Part shown: one piece after another, positions 22,920 through 37,900 of the stretch
Numbering within the stretch: the stretch's first letter is position 1
Layout of the letters: every line of letters begins with the position of its first letter
Source: Cydia pomonella
Lineage: Eukaryota; Arthropoda; Insecta; Lepidoptera; Tortricidae
Assembly (NCBI RefSeq): GCF_033807575.1
Contig: NC_084705.1
Span: 11,402,019 to 11,466,018 of the forward strand
Direction of reading: 5' to 3'
DNA: 64,000 bases
Made by a program: the position numbers and the translations under genes
The notes under the pieces: model-generated
Seen by the model: only the letters and a program-made list of their open reading frames with translations
Told to the model about the DNA's origin: nothing
The model's database searches: none

Positions 22920-25900
22920 GTAAGTGTTTTTAATGAAAGGGTATCTACAGGAAGCTTCTTTTTGTTTCTGGAACAAGCTCTGAAATGCTAAAGTGAAGTA
23001 ATAAATATTTATTTACTTATGATTTCTCTCAATTCAACCTGCAATATTAACATTACCTGAATTTATTTTAGTACTTGTTCAATTACACAAGTGGTATTCG
23101 CTTCCTTGCTGTTATGACCTAGTTACTGATAATAGGATAGTAGATTTTAACACGTAGAATTTTAAATGGAGTCAATTATCTAATGTGTTAACGATGTGTT
23201 AATATTTGAACGGATGTAGGTACTCGCTTTGCGCAGTCAACGAAAATTTTGAAATGAAAGACTTATTTTCGTAATATATTAAAGTTTTATTCAGTATACG
23301 AGAGAGTTTACAGAACAATAACAATGGATCACCCGTTCTTTATGCTATGTAGGTACCTTTAGGTATTAACATATCATAAATTCGAAACGTGCTAAGGGAA
23401 TAAAATAAATTATAGAATCAACCAAGTACTATTAATTTTGCCATTTGTAAATATATTGGCATGGCTTATCCACGTGATAGCGCGATGTCTCATTCAAACC
23501 AGTGAGTTGAAAAGTAACAGTTGATCTGTCACGTTGTTAACCGCGTCCATCATACGCCAGCAATCCGTAATGCCTGTTTATTTCAGAAGATTGTATTTTA
23601 CAGAATACTATGTTTAGTCAAGTTAATGAGCTTATGTAGGCATAAGAAAAATTTTCACCTCTTTTATTAGATATCGTCAACCGGAGAGAATAGCTAAATA
23701 GCTATAGTGGCTGGGATAAATAGGGACAAATTTGAATATGTGATTTACCAAAAAAAATCTTTAAAAAATACCCATATAAATTTTATCATACAAAACCTAC
23801 TATTATATTCAAACCAATAAGTATGTTTTTAAGAAATTGTCAATTGAATCACATTATAAGTTATGTCCTTATTCACCCCAGCCGTCTGTATTCACCCCGG
23901 CTGACGATACTCCTTAAATATTCACATTTCGTGTGTAAGCTAGAGACGTACTTATAAGATGAGTTAGCTTCTTGGCTTTCCTTTACGAATAACTTTAACA
24001 AAAAGAATCGACTTCATAACAGCATTTCACTTTACAAAATGATGCTTTTCGAGAGCAATAATGCACGTGTCACTATAGAACATACGTGGGTCATTATTTT
24101 CGTTGTCTTGTGACCACTCTGTAACGCCAGTATTTCCGTCTTCTATTTAATAAAAAAGTTGAGCGCTAGCGCATGTATTTCTAGCTGTTGATTATATTTT
24201 AAATGAGAAAAATTTTAAAAAAAATTGGTCTAATACAAAAAACTCCACTCCGTCACATTTTTTGGGGACACAAAACAAGAGAACGAAAAGAGTTTTGACT
24301 CACGTACTATATGCGTGCTTTTGAATTTGAAGAGTTCCCTTGTTTCACTAGGATTTTGACTTACGACAATGAAACCAACTAGAAAACATACCCTTTATCC
24401 AACACCCGCGAGGCGGAATGTGCCAGAAAAAAATATGTATTCCATAAAAATGTTTTCAAAAAGCTTTTTCATATCACGTCACATATTTTCAATAAGCCCG
24501 CATGAAAACATACAATCTAAATTAAAAAAAATAGGTTAACAATAAAGGTAAAGCCATAAAAATGTGTTTTCAAATAGACAATACGCTGCAATCCTACACC
24601 CGGTCGTAAAGGCTTTCTTTGTTCTTCAAAAACTATGGAGAAAATTGCATTTTTTTCCACGAGAGTAGCAAAGTAATTTGATGCAAATTTTGAGTTGGAT
24701 TTGAATCTACACGTTGGAATTGACTATTAAGCAATAATTGTCAATGATAAATGTTTAATAGCGTTCATTTGGGTTTAATTTGTAATGTTTTATAAATAGT
24801 ATTTATTACGGGTGTCTATTGTTTCCCATAAAGTTTTAAGTCATAATGTATTGTTTGCCCGCATTTTCGTTTGCCATAATTTGATTTTTCTCAGAAACGC
24901 GTAACTTTTCAGGATTGCCATAAAACAAACCTAACCTAACATAACCTATCTATAGGATAACCTGAGGAAATTCCAGAAAAGTTAACGGTTTCAGAGTTAT
25001 GAGTAATGATAATATGACTATCATTACATTATGACTTTCAATAATTATGCCAAACAAAGGGATCCGATTTATTACCCTCGCGTTCATGTGGTGAAAATGT
25101 TTGTGTTTCACTGGGAAGCAAGGTTTTAACCCTCGTGCCTTGACACCCTCGCAACGTTCAAGATTCTAGTTTCCGAATCATTTTCGGAATCTTTCGCTTA
25201 CCCGTGTATCAATATTAGCACGAGGAGTTAAACAACAACTTTGCTCCCTTGTAATGAGTTATTAGTAAGTTAATAACTCATTAGTTTTACAAAAGATCAA
25301 AGATGTTACAGATGTTTTATTACAAATTATTTCTGTTTTTCATATACCATATCCTAAAGGTTTAGATTGGAATGTAATAATTCATTGCATATAATTCAAG
25401 TAAAAAATGTATGAGTATCCCAAATCCCAAAGTATGCGATGGTTCTTAACGGTGATGTTGCTGCTTTGAATAATATATGCGGATTACTTTAACTGGCTAA
25501 AGTTAATAGACAATATTCATAATATACATACCTTACCTTTATACTGCAATCACGGCTATTTTACATTAGAAAATTCGCTAACTCTTGCTTGTATTTGACT
25601 GTGTAATTTTTTTGTATATTTCCTTTATACATGTTTTACTCTTTTAAGCCTTCAAAGTTTTACCGTACTATGTATATGCAGAACCAGCAACAAAAAGGTA
25701 TGGAGACAACATTTATGTCTAAATATTTGCTAATAATCGGATTTCGCAGTTAGTTTTATTTTATTTAGCAGTGGCGTAATGTCCTTTGAGAGCGAGGACA
25801 TTTATTTTTAAACCGCAGCTTGCTTGCGATCCACATAAACATCATAAAGTACAAGAATATGTCAGACGAATACTATCTTTAAGCATTATATCCACCACAC

Positions 25901-28900
25901 AAAGGATAAGGGTTTTTAGGGTTCCGTAGCCAAATGGCAAAAAACGGAACCCTTACAGATTCGTCATGTCCGTCTGTCTGTCCTATTCTGTCACAGCCAC
26001 TTTTTTCCGAAACTATAAGAGCTATACTGTTCAAACTTGGTAAGTGGATGTATTCTATGAACCGCATTAAGATCTTCACACAAAAATAGAAAAAAAAAAA
26101 CAATAAATTTTGGGGGTTCTCCATACTTAGAACTGAAACTCAAAAAATCTTTTTTCATCAAACCCATACGTGTGGGGCATTTATGGATAGGTCTTCAAAA
26201 ATGATATTGAGGTTTTTAATATATTTTTTTTCTAAAATGAATAGTTAGCGCGAGAGACACTTCCAAAGTGGTAAAATGTGTGTCCAAAGTGGTAAAATGT
26301 TGAACAAGATCTAGTAAGTAGTTTTTTTTTTAATACGTCATAAATGGTACTGAACCCTTCATGCGCGAGTCTGACTCGCACTTGGCCGCTTTTTTTCCAA
26401 CCAAGCGTATAGAATGATACTTGCCGTATTATAATTCCGCGGGAGAAATGCCTTTTTAATTGTTAATATCTGGAAGACCGAGCTTAAAAATGCGCGCTTT
26501 CCTAGAGAGAACTCTAGTCAGGTCGATTTTTCGCCCCTGGAACAAATATAGGAAATTTAATCGAAATCGTTAAATCGTTCCCGTTCGTTTCCGAGATTCC
26601 CGAAATATATAAATATATAATCTATACAATAATTGCTCGTTTAATTTAAAGGTATAACATAATAAATTAATTGTGAGATTTCAGAAATTATTTCTACTTC
26701 CGTAAAGAATAATAAGATCCTCTCCAAGTTGAAGTGGTGAAAAACTTCAATAATATTGTCATTTGCACAATAAACCCTAATGACACGTATATTTTCACTG
26801 TGCCTACCTACCAATACTTTAAAACTGGAAACATTCCTTCGTTTTATTACGAAACTACTTTTACTCTGTGTCACTTAGCACACCTGGGTACAATCTCTCC
26901 GGAGATTAACTCGTTGGCTGGTAGCTCTTTCTTTTATATTTTCCATAATATTTAAACAATAAAATGAGTAAGGTACTAAGTTTTAAATCAATTATTTATA
27001 TGAGGTATTTGGATAATTTCGGACCACTTCGGAATGTCAGGTATTTTTACAAAAATGTACTCGGATGTGATGCAATTATTAGTGATTTTGGATACGAACC
27101 CGACATTTGAAAGTGATTCCAAATTATTCGAATTAGCTGCATTACTTACCTACACTTTTTTTCATGCCAATTATTGCTGGTGTAATTTTTATTAAAAAAT
27201 ATATTAAAATATGTAAGTTGTATCTTAGAGCTTATTATTGACACATAACAGCGCCAGCAAATGTACATGAAAGGATAGCATAGTTGCGAAAAACAAGGTA
27301 ATTCTAAATAAAAACTTTACAAAAAAAGTAAATCGATTTCAAAAGGATAAAATAAAATATTATCCTTTTTTAATCTTTTATATGTGTTACCAACGGCTAT
27401 GTTTGAAGTCGGCGCCAAGCCAAACTTTGAAGCATACCATAATTTTGGTGCGATTCGATAAGGATGCGACTATATAAATATATAAATACAATACGTCGAA
27501 TTGCCTTACACGATAGCAATGAACATACTTTCCGTAGGTAAGTACCTAAGGACACACGGCCGAACCTTCTTAGCGCAGTCCATACCATGTTTGTCAGTAT
27601 ATTAGTATAAATACAATGCGTTTATTTACCGTCGTAATTTTTAAAGAGCTATATTAACTAATTTTCGAACTGTCCATAGCACGCAAGTGTGGAATTGAGA
27701 CAGAGTTATTTCCAGTCACTTATCCAGAGAACTTCATTTCAAAATATAAAACAATTCCAGGACCGAATTTCACCTAAATCGATTCAGATATTTAGCTGTG
27801 AAAAGGTAACATAGAGACAGACAGAATTAAGTTCACGTTTATAATATACCTATTACTACATTTTACATATGTTAAAACGGGTCATTCACGTATTTTAAGT
27901 CGAAAACGACATGATGACGCGAGTCATCGGGCGCGGAGGGCTGCTGCCCGCAGTCTGCGCCGGTCCGTCAACGTAAGCTTCTGACGACACTCATCGGAAC
28001 GGAGTGAAACATGTCGAGCGTTGTCGACTTAAAATACGTGAGTGACCCATTTTAAAATATTTTATACCTATGTCTATTGTCTGGGTCTCACGGAGTTTCA
28101 CCTATTACTACAGTTGTAATGTGTGTAAACATAAAGCTGATTATTTTGGACATGTATTGTTACAATTTGGCTTGGCACCGACTTCAAACATATCAGTTGG
28201 TAACCAGGATTTTCCTTGAGTGCGTCTGGGAAATCATTCCTGCCACTACTCTAAATCTACCCTCCGCCCCGCTACTGGCCCAATCCATCAACCTTCCGAT
28301 CACTCAACTTCACAGCACATCAACCCCTAATCACTGAAACCCTTGACACGGAACCACCAACACCAAACCTTCAACCGCTATTCCCCGACTCCTCAATCCC
28401 AGGCCCTTTAACTCCTAATCCTAACCCCCAATTCCTCAACTTCCAACCCCTGACCACTCAACACCTACCTCACGATTCCTCAACTCACAACCCCTTAGTC
28501 TCCGACCCATCAATTCACCACCCCCTCGAGCCCTTAACCTCTGAAAGCCTGACTCGTCAAGCCCAAACCCCTCAAACCCCAACCTCAGACCCCCGTCTAC
28601 CTTCACCACCACCTCATATACCTCTCACACCTACTCCTCACCTCTTATTTCCAACACACCCATTATATTTATTTATGTTATCATATACAACTTAAATAAT
28701 AACAAAAGTTATTTAAAAAAAAAACTTATATAAATCACTATTATTACAACAAAAAATACACCCAATTACGACAGGTAAGTTCCACATATCGCCCGTGGTC
28801 TTCATAATCAGTAAATAGACTTATCACGAGTTTGACACTGACATATTTGCTATAGCGTAACTTATTTTTTATGCATCTCGCTCGTACTGGCATCTTATTA

Positions 28901-31900
28901 GTGCGAGCAAGATGTATAGAAAGTAAGTTATGAACACATCAGTCAATATGTAGAGTCAAACTCGTGGTAAGGTTACAGTTGCACTGCATCAAATTGGTAG
29001 TTTACGAGAGGAAATGCTTGGCTTGCTTAAGAATACAGTCAAATCACTATACATGTGCCTTTAAAAATTGAGGAGTCCCTCAATTCCTCGTGGATTCCAT
29101 CATCAGATCTGAACCAAAAATATTATGGGACCACCTTGGATGTAACTCCTTTAAAAAAAAGAATTACTCAAATCGGAGCTCGGGTGTCGGAGTAATCGGT
29201 GAACATATTACATTTAAAAAAATCATCATTATTATCATCGAAAAATCATCATCATCAGATCCACTTCATGGTTTTTGAGAGAAAATGCTCGGTTTGCTTA
29301 AGAAAACACCCAAATCACCATACACGTGCCTTTAATAAATGAGGAGATCCCTCAATTCCTCATAGATGACATCATCAGATCAGAACCCAATTAAAATGGG
29401 ACCAACTTGGAGGTAACTCCTTTTAAACAAAAAAAGAATCCCTCAAATAGCCACAACCGAATACAGAACTTCCTCCTTCTATGAAATTGAAGTCGGTTAA
29501 AAAAAGCTGAAGTAGGTAGTAATCAGTATTGGTTTATTTATCACTAAACTCATTTTTCTACAAATAGGACGCCCCGCCATTTGTCCAGAATTAGTAAAAT
29601 GCATAAAAAAATATTTTATATTGTTTGCTCAGTAAACACATTCAATTACCTTCACAAAATAAATGCGAAAATCTGAAATCTCCGTTATCTTGCAACATTA
29701 TTGTGAAGTATCGAGTTAAAAAGAGTTTTTTTTTACATATGTATTTTTGTTATTGCCCTGATGTATGTATATATGTGTGTGTGTATAAATTGAACGCATT
29801 TTTTACGGCATGAAAAAACAAAAATTCATGAATTTTCCCATACATTTTTACGCAGGCGTGCGGCCTGTGATGTCATAGGATAGGCCACACTCTTTTTATA
29901 TGAGTTTTTTGTCGCACTGCATGCGCCTGCCTTACGGCCTGATTCGAACAATGGTTATAAGAAGTACGATACGATACCGATCTGTCAGTGTCAAAAACGT
30001 CACGTTTGACACTGACAGATCGGTATCGTATCGCTGTGACTTCTTAGGAGCATTTTTCGTATCGGGCCGTTTTTTATATTCGCATGAGCTTCTTTAAAAG
30101 AAAAGCGCTGGTGGCATAGCGGTAAGAGCGTGCGACTTTCAATCCGGAAGTCTCGGGTTAAAACCCCGGCTCGTACCAATGAGTTTTTCGGAACTTATGT
30201 GCAAAATATCATTTGATATTTACCACTTCGCTCGCCTCGTCGCTTTTCGGTGAAGGAAAACATCGTGAGGAAACCGAACTTATCCCAATAAGGCCTAGTT
30301 TACCCTCTGGATTGAAAGGTCAGATGGCAGTCGCTTTCGTAAAAATTAGTGCCTACGCCAATGTTTGGGATTAGTTGCGAAGCGGACCCCCAGCTCCCAT
30401 GAGCCGTAGCAAAAGTGCCAGGATAGCACGAAGAAGAAGATTTCACGAGCTTCTTCAGGGTCATTACGATTGTTCCAAAAAAAACATGCATATTGCTAAT
30501 TATCCATTTGATTTTAATGAGTAAGTTGTTAATCGAGTCTTTTAAATTATTATGGTCCGTACTGTTTTACATTTTTTAACTCATTTTAGTTAATATTGAA
30601 ACTTTTTTTATCGTATGTATTATAGGTAAAAAGTAAAAAAGAATTCGTATACCTTGCAAAATAAATCAAATTGACTTCTCAGTCGGCATTGTAACAAATT
30701 TCTTACCATTTTTATCCGTTTATTCAACGTCGGTTTAATGAAGATGCTTTACAATTTCTGCATGAAATGTTTGTTTTTTGAGCCCAGCTTGTGGTACTTT
30801 ACCAACACAATAATCTATGCTTATGGTTACTATTCCAAGATTCATCCGAAGTTATTCTTACTAAGAATACTTGTTTGTTTGGCTCAGCACCTTTTACTTA
30901 CGACTACAACTACCAGTTAGTAGTTACGGATTTAAAAATAAACCTCGTAAACGTATAAGTAACTACTTAACTGTCTTTTACTCTTACACCTCTTATTGAT
31001 ACAATATTAACGCAATTTTTCGAGTTATGTTATATGTAAAATTCTTTTAATTGAGGAAATTGGGTAAGTTTTGTAAAATATTAAAGATCCCTTTACATTT
31101 ACATTCCTGGCCATTTCCTGATACACCTCTTTTGTACTTTTAACTATATAACTCCCTTGAGACTTAATAATATTAAAATGACGGGTTACTCATGCTCGTT
31201 TTAGATTTAAGTTGTATTTTAGAACCAATTTATTGGAATAATGAAACAATAAAATCATTTTCACGCATAAGAAGTTTGTTGTAACAAAATAGTTTATTTT
31301 ATGCTGGTCGTAATTTGCGGTTTTTAAACACAACGTTTATGATATGTGTGTAGATAAATAATTATTTAAAATTAAAACCAACCCGTCGCCAATAATATTA
31401 ATACCTATATTAATTAGTGTCCGGTTCGATTCACTGTTTTTTTATGGACATCAGAATATTTGTTGTGTTTTATTGAATTTAAATCAAATTAAATTATGCA
31501 GCTGGCGCCCCGATTAAAACTACTGACTTTAACTTAAGCCACTAGAGCGCTTTAACAACCCGAACGAGACTAGCTAACTTGTTTCTCGGTACGTAACTAG
31601 TACTTGAAGTTTGTTAATGCGAGCTGTCAATAAATACCGTCTAATAGCGAAAGCGTACCCGTTGCATCAGTAATTACTCTACTGCAAAACGCTTCAAATA
31701 ATTTATTTAAAACTTTGACGTTGTCACTTTAGATTTAACTATGGATTCATCGGAACAGTTTATATCATTTGTAATTAACGTACCCCTTACACAAGGAAGT
31801 TATATAAATAGGAGTATTGATTAAATTAATATTCGGTTCGTAAAACTTCAAGTCTTGAAATCGCTGATTATATTGAAACGAAACAGCGTTAATTTTTATT

Positions 31901-34900
31901 AAGTCTAGAGGTATAAGGTTTAAGTATTTATATACTTATAAATTTTACGCACTTGGCTGTACGATTTTTTTTCTGTTCGTTATTGGATTCTCTTGTTACG
32001 TACACCTGTGTCATACAGGAAGTTCCAGTTGTAAAACGGTAAGACAATGTGACAAGTACGAGTATATCTGCGAATTGTCATTGTTTTCAACCCTTTCGTT
32101 CACCTGAACCGGCTTAGCGGCGGGAGCTTTCAGTGCACACACGCCTCGTCTCACTCACTCACAGGCTCCTACTTAAGTATACAACAATTTATATAGAAGC
32201 CCGTAACGTTGTGAGAGAAACACGAGGGAACAAAATACCTTCAACTGTTCAATTCTCAAACAAAGAACGCCTAAGCTACTCTTTTATTATTGATGACTAT
32301 TTGTGGTCTCGCTTTTCTAATGTATATTCGGATTTAAACGAATGAGACAAGATAAATTTGGCAAGGAGCTTTTAAACGTTATACGGCTTCTTGAAGGGAT
32401 GTTTATAAACATCTTAAAACATTAGTTAAATTGATAAAAATTATTAGTTCATTTATGAATCTTTACTATACGATATTTACAATAAAAATAGTTAAGTAGG
32501 TACTTGAAAAAAAAACAAAGTACAATATCTCGCGGCAAATATTTCTTTTTTTCATATACAGTGCTAACAGGGTAGGCTGGTGTAGGCATAGTAGCTTTGT
32601 ATTACTTACCTAGGCACTACCAGCATTTTATTAAACGTGAATAAAACGTGCTATTTGGTTGCATAATCTAATGTAGATATTAACTATACGTATGTAGTAT
32701 CTCCTCAGAGGTAGCTGGTCTAAATCTGGCTGGCTCGAATCAGGCTGGTTTAAATTAAAAGAAATATAATTATCATGTAATGGTATTTCGCTAACCATAA
32801 CCTTCGTAATTTTGAAAATTCTGTGAAATCACGCCTATTATTATTTAATTAATTACGATTATGTGTGCAGTATAAGTAAACTTTAACAATGTTTATTTTC
32901 AACGTAAACTAATCTAACATTAATTTTAATATAATACTGGCTAGACCTTAATTAATAACTTACTTGCACCAGGCCTATGAACTCTCCGCGCGAATCTCGT
33001 GCCGCGGGCGGTGCAAAAGCCAGCCGGTTGGTTGCCATTGCCACACGCGCTCGCGCACGTACTTCACCGCGCGCTCTAATATGCCAAAGGTTACGAATAA
33101 ATGACATAGTATTGTGGATGGATGCAGAAACAACAACATTAATTAAAAAAATTTTTTTTTTTTTTTTGCTTCTCCTACAGATAACAAAAAGTAAGTAGAC
33201 ATTCTCAATATAGGTACTTACACCTACTGCTATATTTTTTACAGTAGTTACAAGCTACGTTAGTACTATTTAATTTATTTAAACATGTAATTTTACGACA
33301 CGTTTATAGTTATATTACCTATTTGAAATAAGCGTAGGCAACCCTAGCATTGTGCCACTGCGTGCGGCGTGGGGAGTAGCGCGCTGAAGGTCGCTCTATT
33401 GTATTTTTGGTGTAGGTGTCAAAATTTGCATTTGCATTTGCAAAGTTTGGTATTTGCATTTTCTTTGAGAGATAAGTCATCTGTTCGTAAAAACTATTAT
33501 ATAATCTGTGTTTGTACTATCTTCTTGCTTCAAATCTAAGTCTAGTTCTAATAGTTTTTAGATGTGATTCCAATATGATACCGATATGACAGTGACGGAT
33601 CAATATCGCATCTATTATCATATTGGAAACAGATCTAATAACTAAAACTAGAATTAGCCTGTATAGCTTCGACGCCCGCGCGCTGTGATCAATAATGAGC
33701 GTGAGTAATTGTGAAGGTCGTATGAAAACAAGACCAAAACCTTAACAAGTAGTTAATTTATAATCGGCCTCTATATGTCACTCCAACTGCACGATCTAAT
33801 GACTTATCATAATCCATTAACCCGTATAGGTTGTAGGGCTTATTATAACAGATTTTGCCTTACGTTTAATTTATTAAAGACACATGCCTTAATTCAAAAA
33901 ACATAACTTCGAAGAAATACGTCCTTCGGCAGTCGGGTAAAAACAAAAATTATAGACATGTACCTTACTCAAGAAGTTTCCAAGTGCCCCACATGACTGG
34001 ATATTATTAATAATTGGATAATAATTGTACGGAAGGAGCGGCCCCTCTCATCCGGTCACGTCCCCAAAACTTCCGGCCAACCATTAAATTAAGAGCAACT
34101 AAACTTCATTTATCTCGGCTTGTTACTTCTACGGGCGATAAGGTTCGGAAACACGGCTGAAAAGTTTCACCAAGTTGCGGCTAACTTGCGCGAAAAGTTG
34201 CGAATCACGCCGATCGCTCGCAAATTTGTTACTTACTCAATATTTTAAATAGTCTACGTCACTTCTTATCTGAACAGCTTTCTTGAGGGAAATCACTTAC
34301 TCAAGTAGTTATTGCAAGTTTTTAAGTAAAATGATTAAAACCTGCAGTTACTAGCCTCCCATTTACTACTTTTCTCCATATTCTGATAACGCTACTAATT
34401 CCCGGCAATTTCGTTCGTTCTATCACTATTTCACATGAAGCCGGTTTACAATTACAGAGTGGATTGGATCTGGGCGTGGTGTGTGTCCGTAATTTGCAGA
34501 AAAAGCATCGATCGTAGCTATAGGGCGAATTTAAGGAAGAACAAAGTTCTTTCATTGAGCTGGGAGATCGCGTGACGCCCTGCTGGAGACGTAGCGGCAG
34601 CCGGCGCGAGCGCGGGCGGCGCCGCGCTGCGATACGCAAATATTTATTTCACCCCCGGCACAAGTCATTGCCTGAAAGCGTTGCCTTGTTGTACTGTCAT
34701 TGTAAAGAGAAATTATTGCCCTCCCATATAATTCCCCGCGGAGTCACGGAAATTGTTTGCGATGCAACGCCCTATGAAGGGTATTGCCCTAATAAATTGA
34801 GATTAATCGTGACGGAATCGGTACGATCACGATATCGAGATGTATTATGTGCTCGGCACTATAAATCAATCATGTAAGTCTCCAGTTTATAGTTATAAAT

Positions 34901-37900
34901 ATAAATAAGTTAAAGCCGCTGATGCTCAAAAGACGCTAGTGTGGAGTGGCTATTACGTTATAGATTATTTCACTTAAAATTAACACTTGCTGCCAAAAAC
35001 AACATATACCCTTTTGTTGCACGAATAACTACTGATAAAGTAAACAAATAAGTAAATTGTTAGGCGGTTCAACTTTCAGTAGTATAATGCTCACGTAACC
35101 AATATGAAACCCATATTTGGATACCCTAAGTTACGAAAACTGAATCCCGCCAAACTGCAAACCTTTTCGAATACACAACTAGATCGCGCCCATATTAAAA
35201 CCGTTTCACCATACGCCTAGCATTTAAATAACGCACTATCTGTATAGTGGCAGGATTCCAACGGTCAAAAACTTTAAAAAATCATCACGTAGAGTCGAAC
35301 TTGCCGTGAGTGAATATTGTGAGTTAACGAATTTATCTAATAACATAACAGATTAAACTTATATTTGTTTTTCGGTGTTCTAGGTTTTTGCCAAACATGT
35401 AGGTAGGGGAGCCTGGGGCACTTTTCTACGTTAGTCGGAATAGAACTTCAATTATTAACTAAATCAACATATATGAGTAGCACATATTTTGGCTACAGTT
35501 ATAACCCAGAACACTTGTACAATTATAATAAGGTCTTAGAATTGCAAGCGATTTCCTAGGGCCTGTCAAAAGTACCCAAACATCCCAATGGTCGGTTGGT
35601 TAGGTTATTGATTGATTGGTTAAGATTTCCCATAATACTGGGGAACAAATTAAATGTAGACATTAAATACAATATTATAGGATACCTACTTATTCGAAAT
35701 GAGTGCCCAATGTTCTCCACCCTCTGACTTGACTCATTAATTAAAATAATATCAAGTCTTTTTTTATATATAACGTCAGTGGGAAACTAGCACCCGCCCA
35801 GCCCGCGGCCCGCCTGGGGGTTAGCAGCTACCGTAGCCTATGAATGCCTGCAAGCATATGCACCGCCATCATGTACGTTGCCGACCCTTTTTAAAACCTA
35901 ATATATTACCTCAATGAATACGTTATTATTAGCTTTCAGAAACACATAATTAGATATAAATAAACTCACGCTTTTTCGCAGATGACGTATATCCTTTTAA
36001 ATCACATCAAAATAGTACATTACGATACAAGTGCGAAAAATAGGAAATTCGAAACGAGTGGCGATAAATTAAAACACGACCGAAGGGAGTGTTTTAAATC
36101 GACACGAGTTGCGAATTACCTATTCGCACATGTATCGTACAACGTTTTACAGTACATATGGCCCTTTAAATGTTCGACACAGTAACGTAATATGCTACTT
36201 CTCGCACTAGTGCTATAAAGTAGCCCCATATGTACTGTAAAATTACTTTTGTTCGTGCAACGTAACGTAAACGGTCGACGGCATGGGTTGCAGTTACTAA
36301 GCTAGACTACTATATAGTACTTATAAAAAATTAAGTACTTATCAACAATACGTCTCGAGTTATGAGGTGGTGCCCCTACCTACCTTATTATCCGAATTTC
36401 ACTTGGTAACCAATTTCTCACCGAATATTCATTATAATAGCATTTTAAATGGGAGAATTACTGTTAAGTAGATTAATAAGTATAACATATAACATTTGGC
36501 ATACATTTAATTCGAATAATCTGATAACTTAATTGGCTAAATATATAAGATATGAATTAAACAAGTTCTAGTCACTTTATAGTGTCAAGATCGATGCAAC
36601 GACGAGCGAAGCGAAGAGAAGAGTGTTAGGCTAACTGCGACCAAACAGCGTGCGAAGTGTGGCAGCGGCTGGCGAGCGCCAATGGCGACTTTTTCCTCGT
36701 CGTTTTCCTCGTTTTTGTGTTTTTTATTAGGCGTATGAAGTCATAAATCATAGCGTTTTAAATAATGTCATTTTAAGTTGATGTCAAAATATACAGTTTG
36801 GCAGTCGTTAGGTCGAGAAATAATCTAGTGGTCGTTGCAGCCGATGAAATACGGCGTTTCGTGAATGACAGATATCCTCTGTCAGGTTAGGCCTTTAGAA
36901 CCTAAGGATAAGGATTGATTTAAAGAAGTGGAGTTACCGTAATTTTTAAAAAGCTATATTAACTAATTTTCAAACTGTCCATAGCACGCAAGTATGGAAT
37001 TGAGACTAAGTTATTTCCAGTCTCTTATCCAGATAACTTCATTTCAAAATATAGAACAATTCCAGGACCGACTCATGCCAAATTTCACCTCAATCGATTC
37101 AGTTATTTAGCCGTGAAAAGGTAACAAAGAGACAGACAGAATACATTTCACGTTTATAATACCTATTACTATAGTTGTAATGTGTATAAACATAAAGCTG
37201 ATTAGTTTTGACATATATTGTTACAATTTGGCTTGGCACCGACTTCAAACATATCAGTTGGTAACACATATACTTAAAAAATGATAATATTTTATTTATT
37301 CCTTTTTGAAGTCGGTTTACTTTTTTTTGTAAAAAGTTTTTATTTTTCTTTTTTCAGTTATAAGGCATTGTTAAGAGCTTACGAGTAACGCGTGACGCAT
37401 AAATGAAAAACATAATCACGTTTAACACTAAATTCGTTAACTTTAATAAATAATCAGGATTTTCCTCTAGTACGTCTCGGAAATCATTCCTGCCTCTACT
37501 CCAAATCTATCCTACGCCCCGTCACTGGCCCAATCCCTTAACCTTCCGCTCACTCAACCTCACAGCACATCAACCCCTGATCAGTGAAACCCTTGACCCT
37601 GAACCACTAACACCAAACCTTCAACCGCTATTCCCCGACCCCTCAACCCCAGACCCTTTAACTCCTATTCCTAACCCCCAATTCCTCAACTTCCAACCCC
37701 CGATCACTCAACTCCTACCCCCAATTCCTCAACTCCCAACCCCTTAGTATCCGACCCATCAAATCACCACACCCTCGACCCCTTAACCTGTCAAAGCCTG
37801 ACTCGTCAAGCCCAAACCACTCAAACCCCAACCTCAGACCCCCGTCTACCTTCACCACCACCGTTTACCTCACATACCTCTCATACCTACCCCTCACCAA

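Noticed and set aside
28077..28337. 86-codon ORF with a Pro/Thr/Ser-rich end
   Set aside because: It runs into the C-rich repeat block that recurs at 37.5 kb; composition alone gives the frame.
30105..30180. Possible tRNA gene ('ggtggcatagcggtaagagcg')
   Set aside because: tRNA-like head only; a 250-base SINE body follows and the B-box is mutated.
34322..34877. Overlapping ~100-codon ORFs on both strands
   Set aside because: They share a GC-rich patch in opposite frames and show no recognisable motif.
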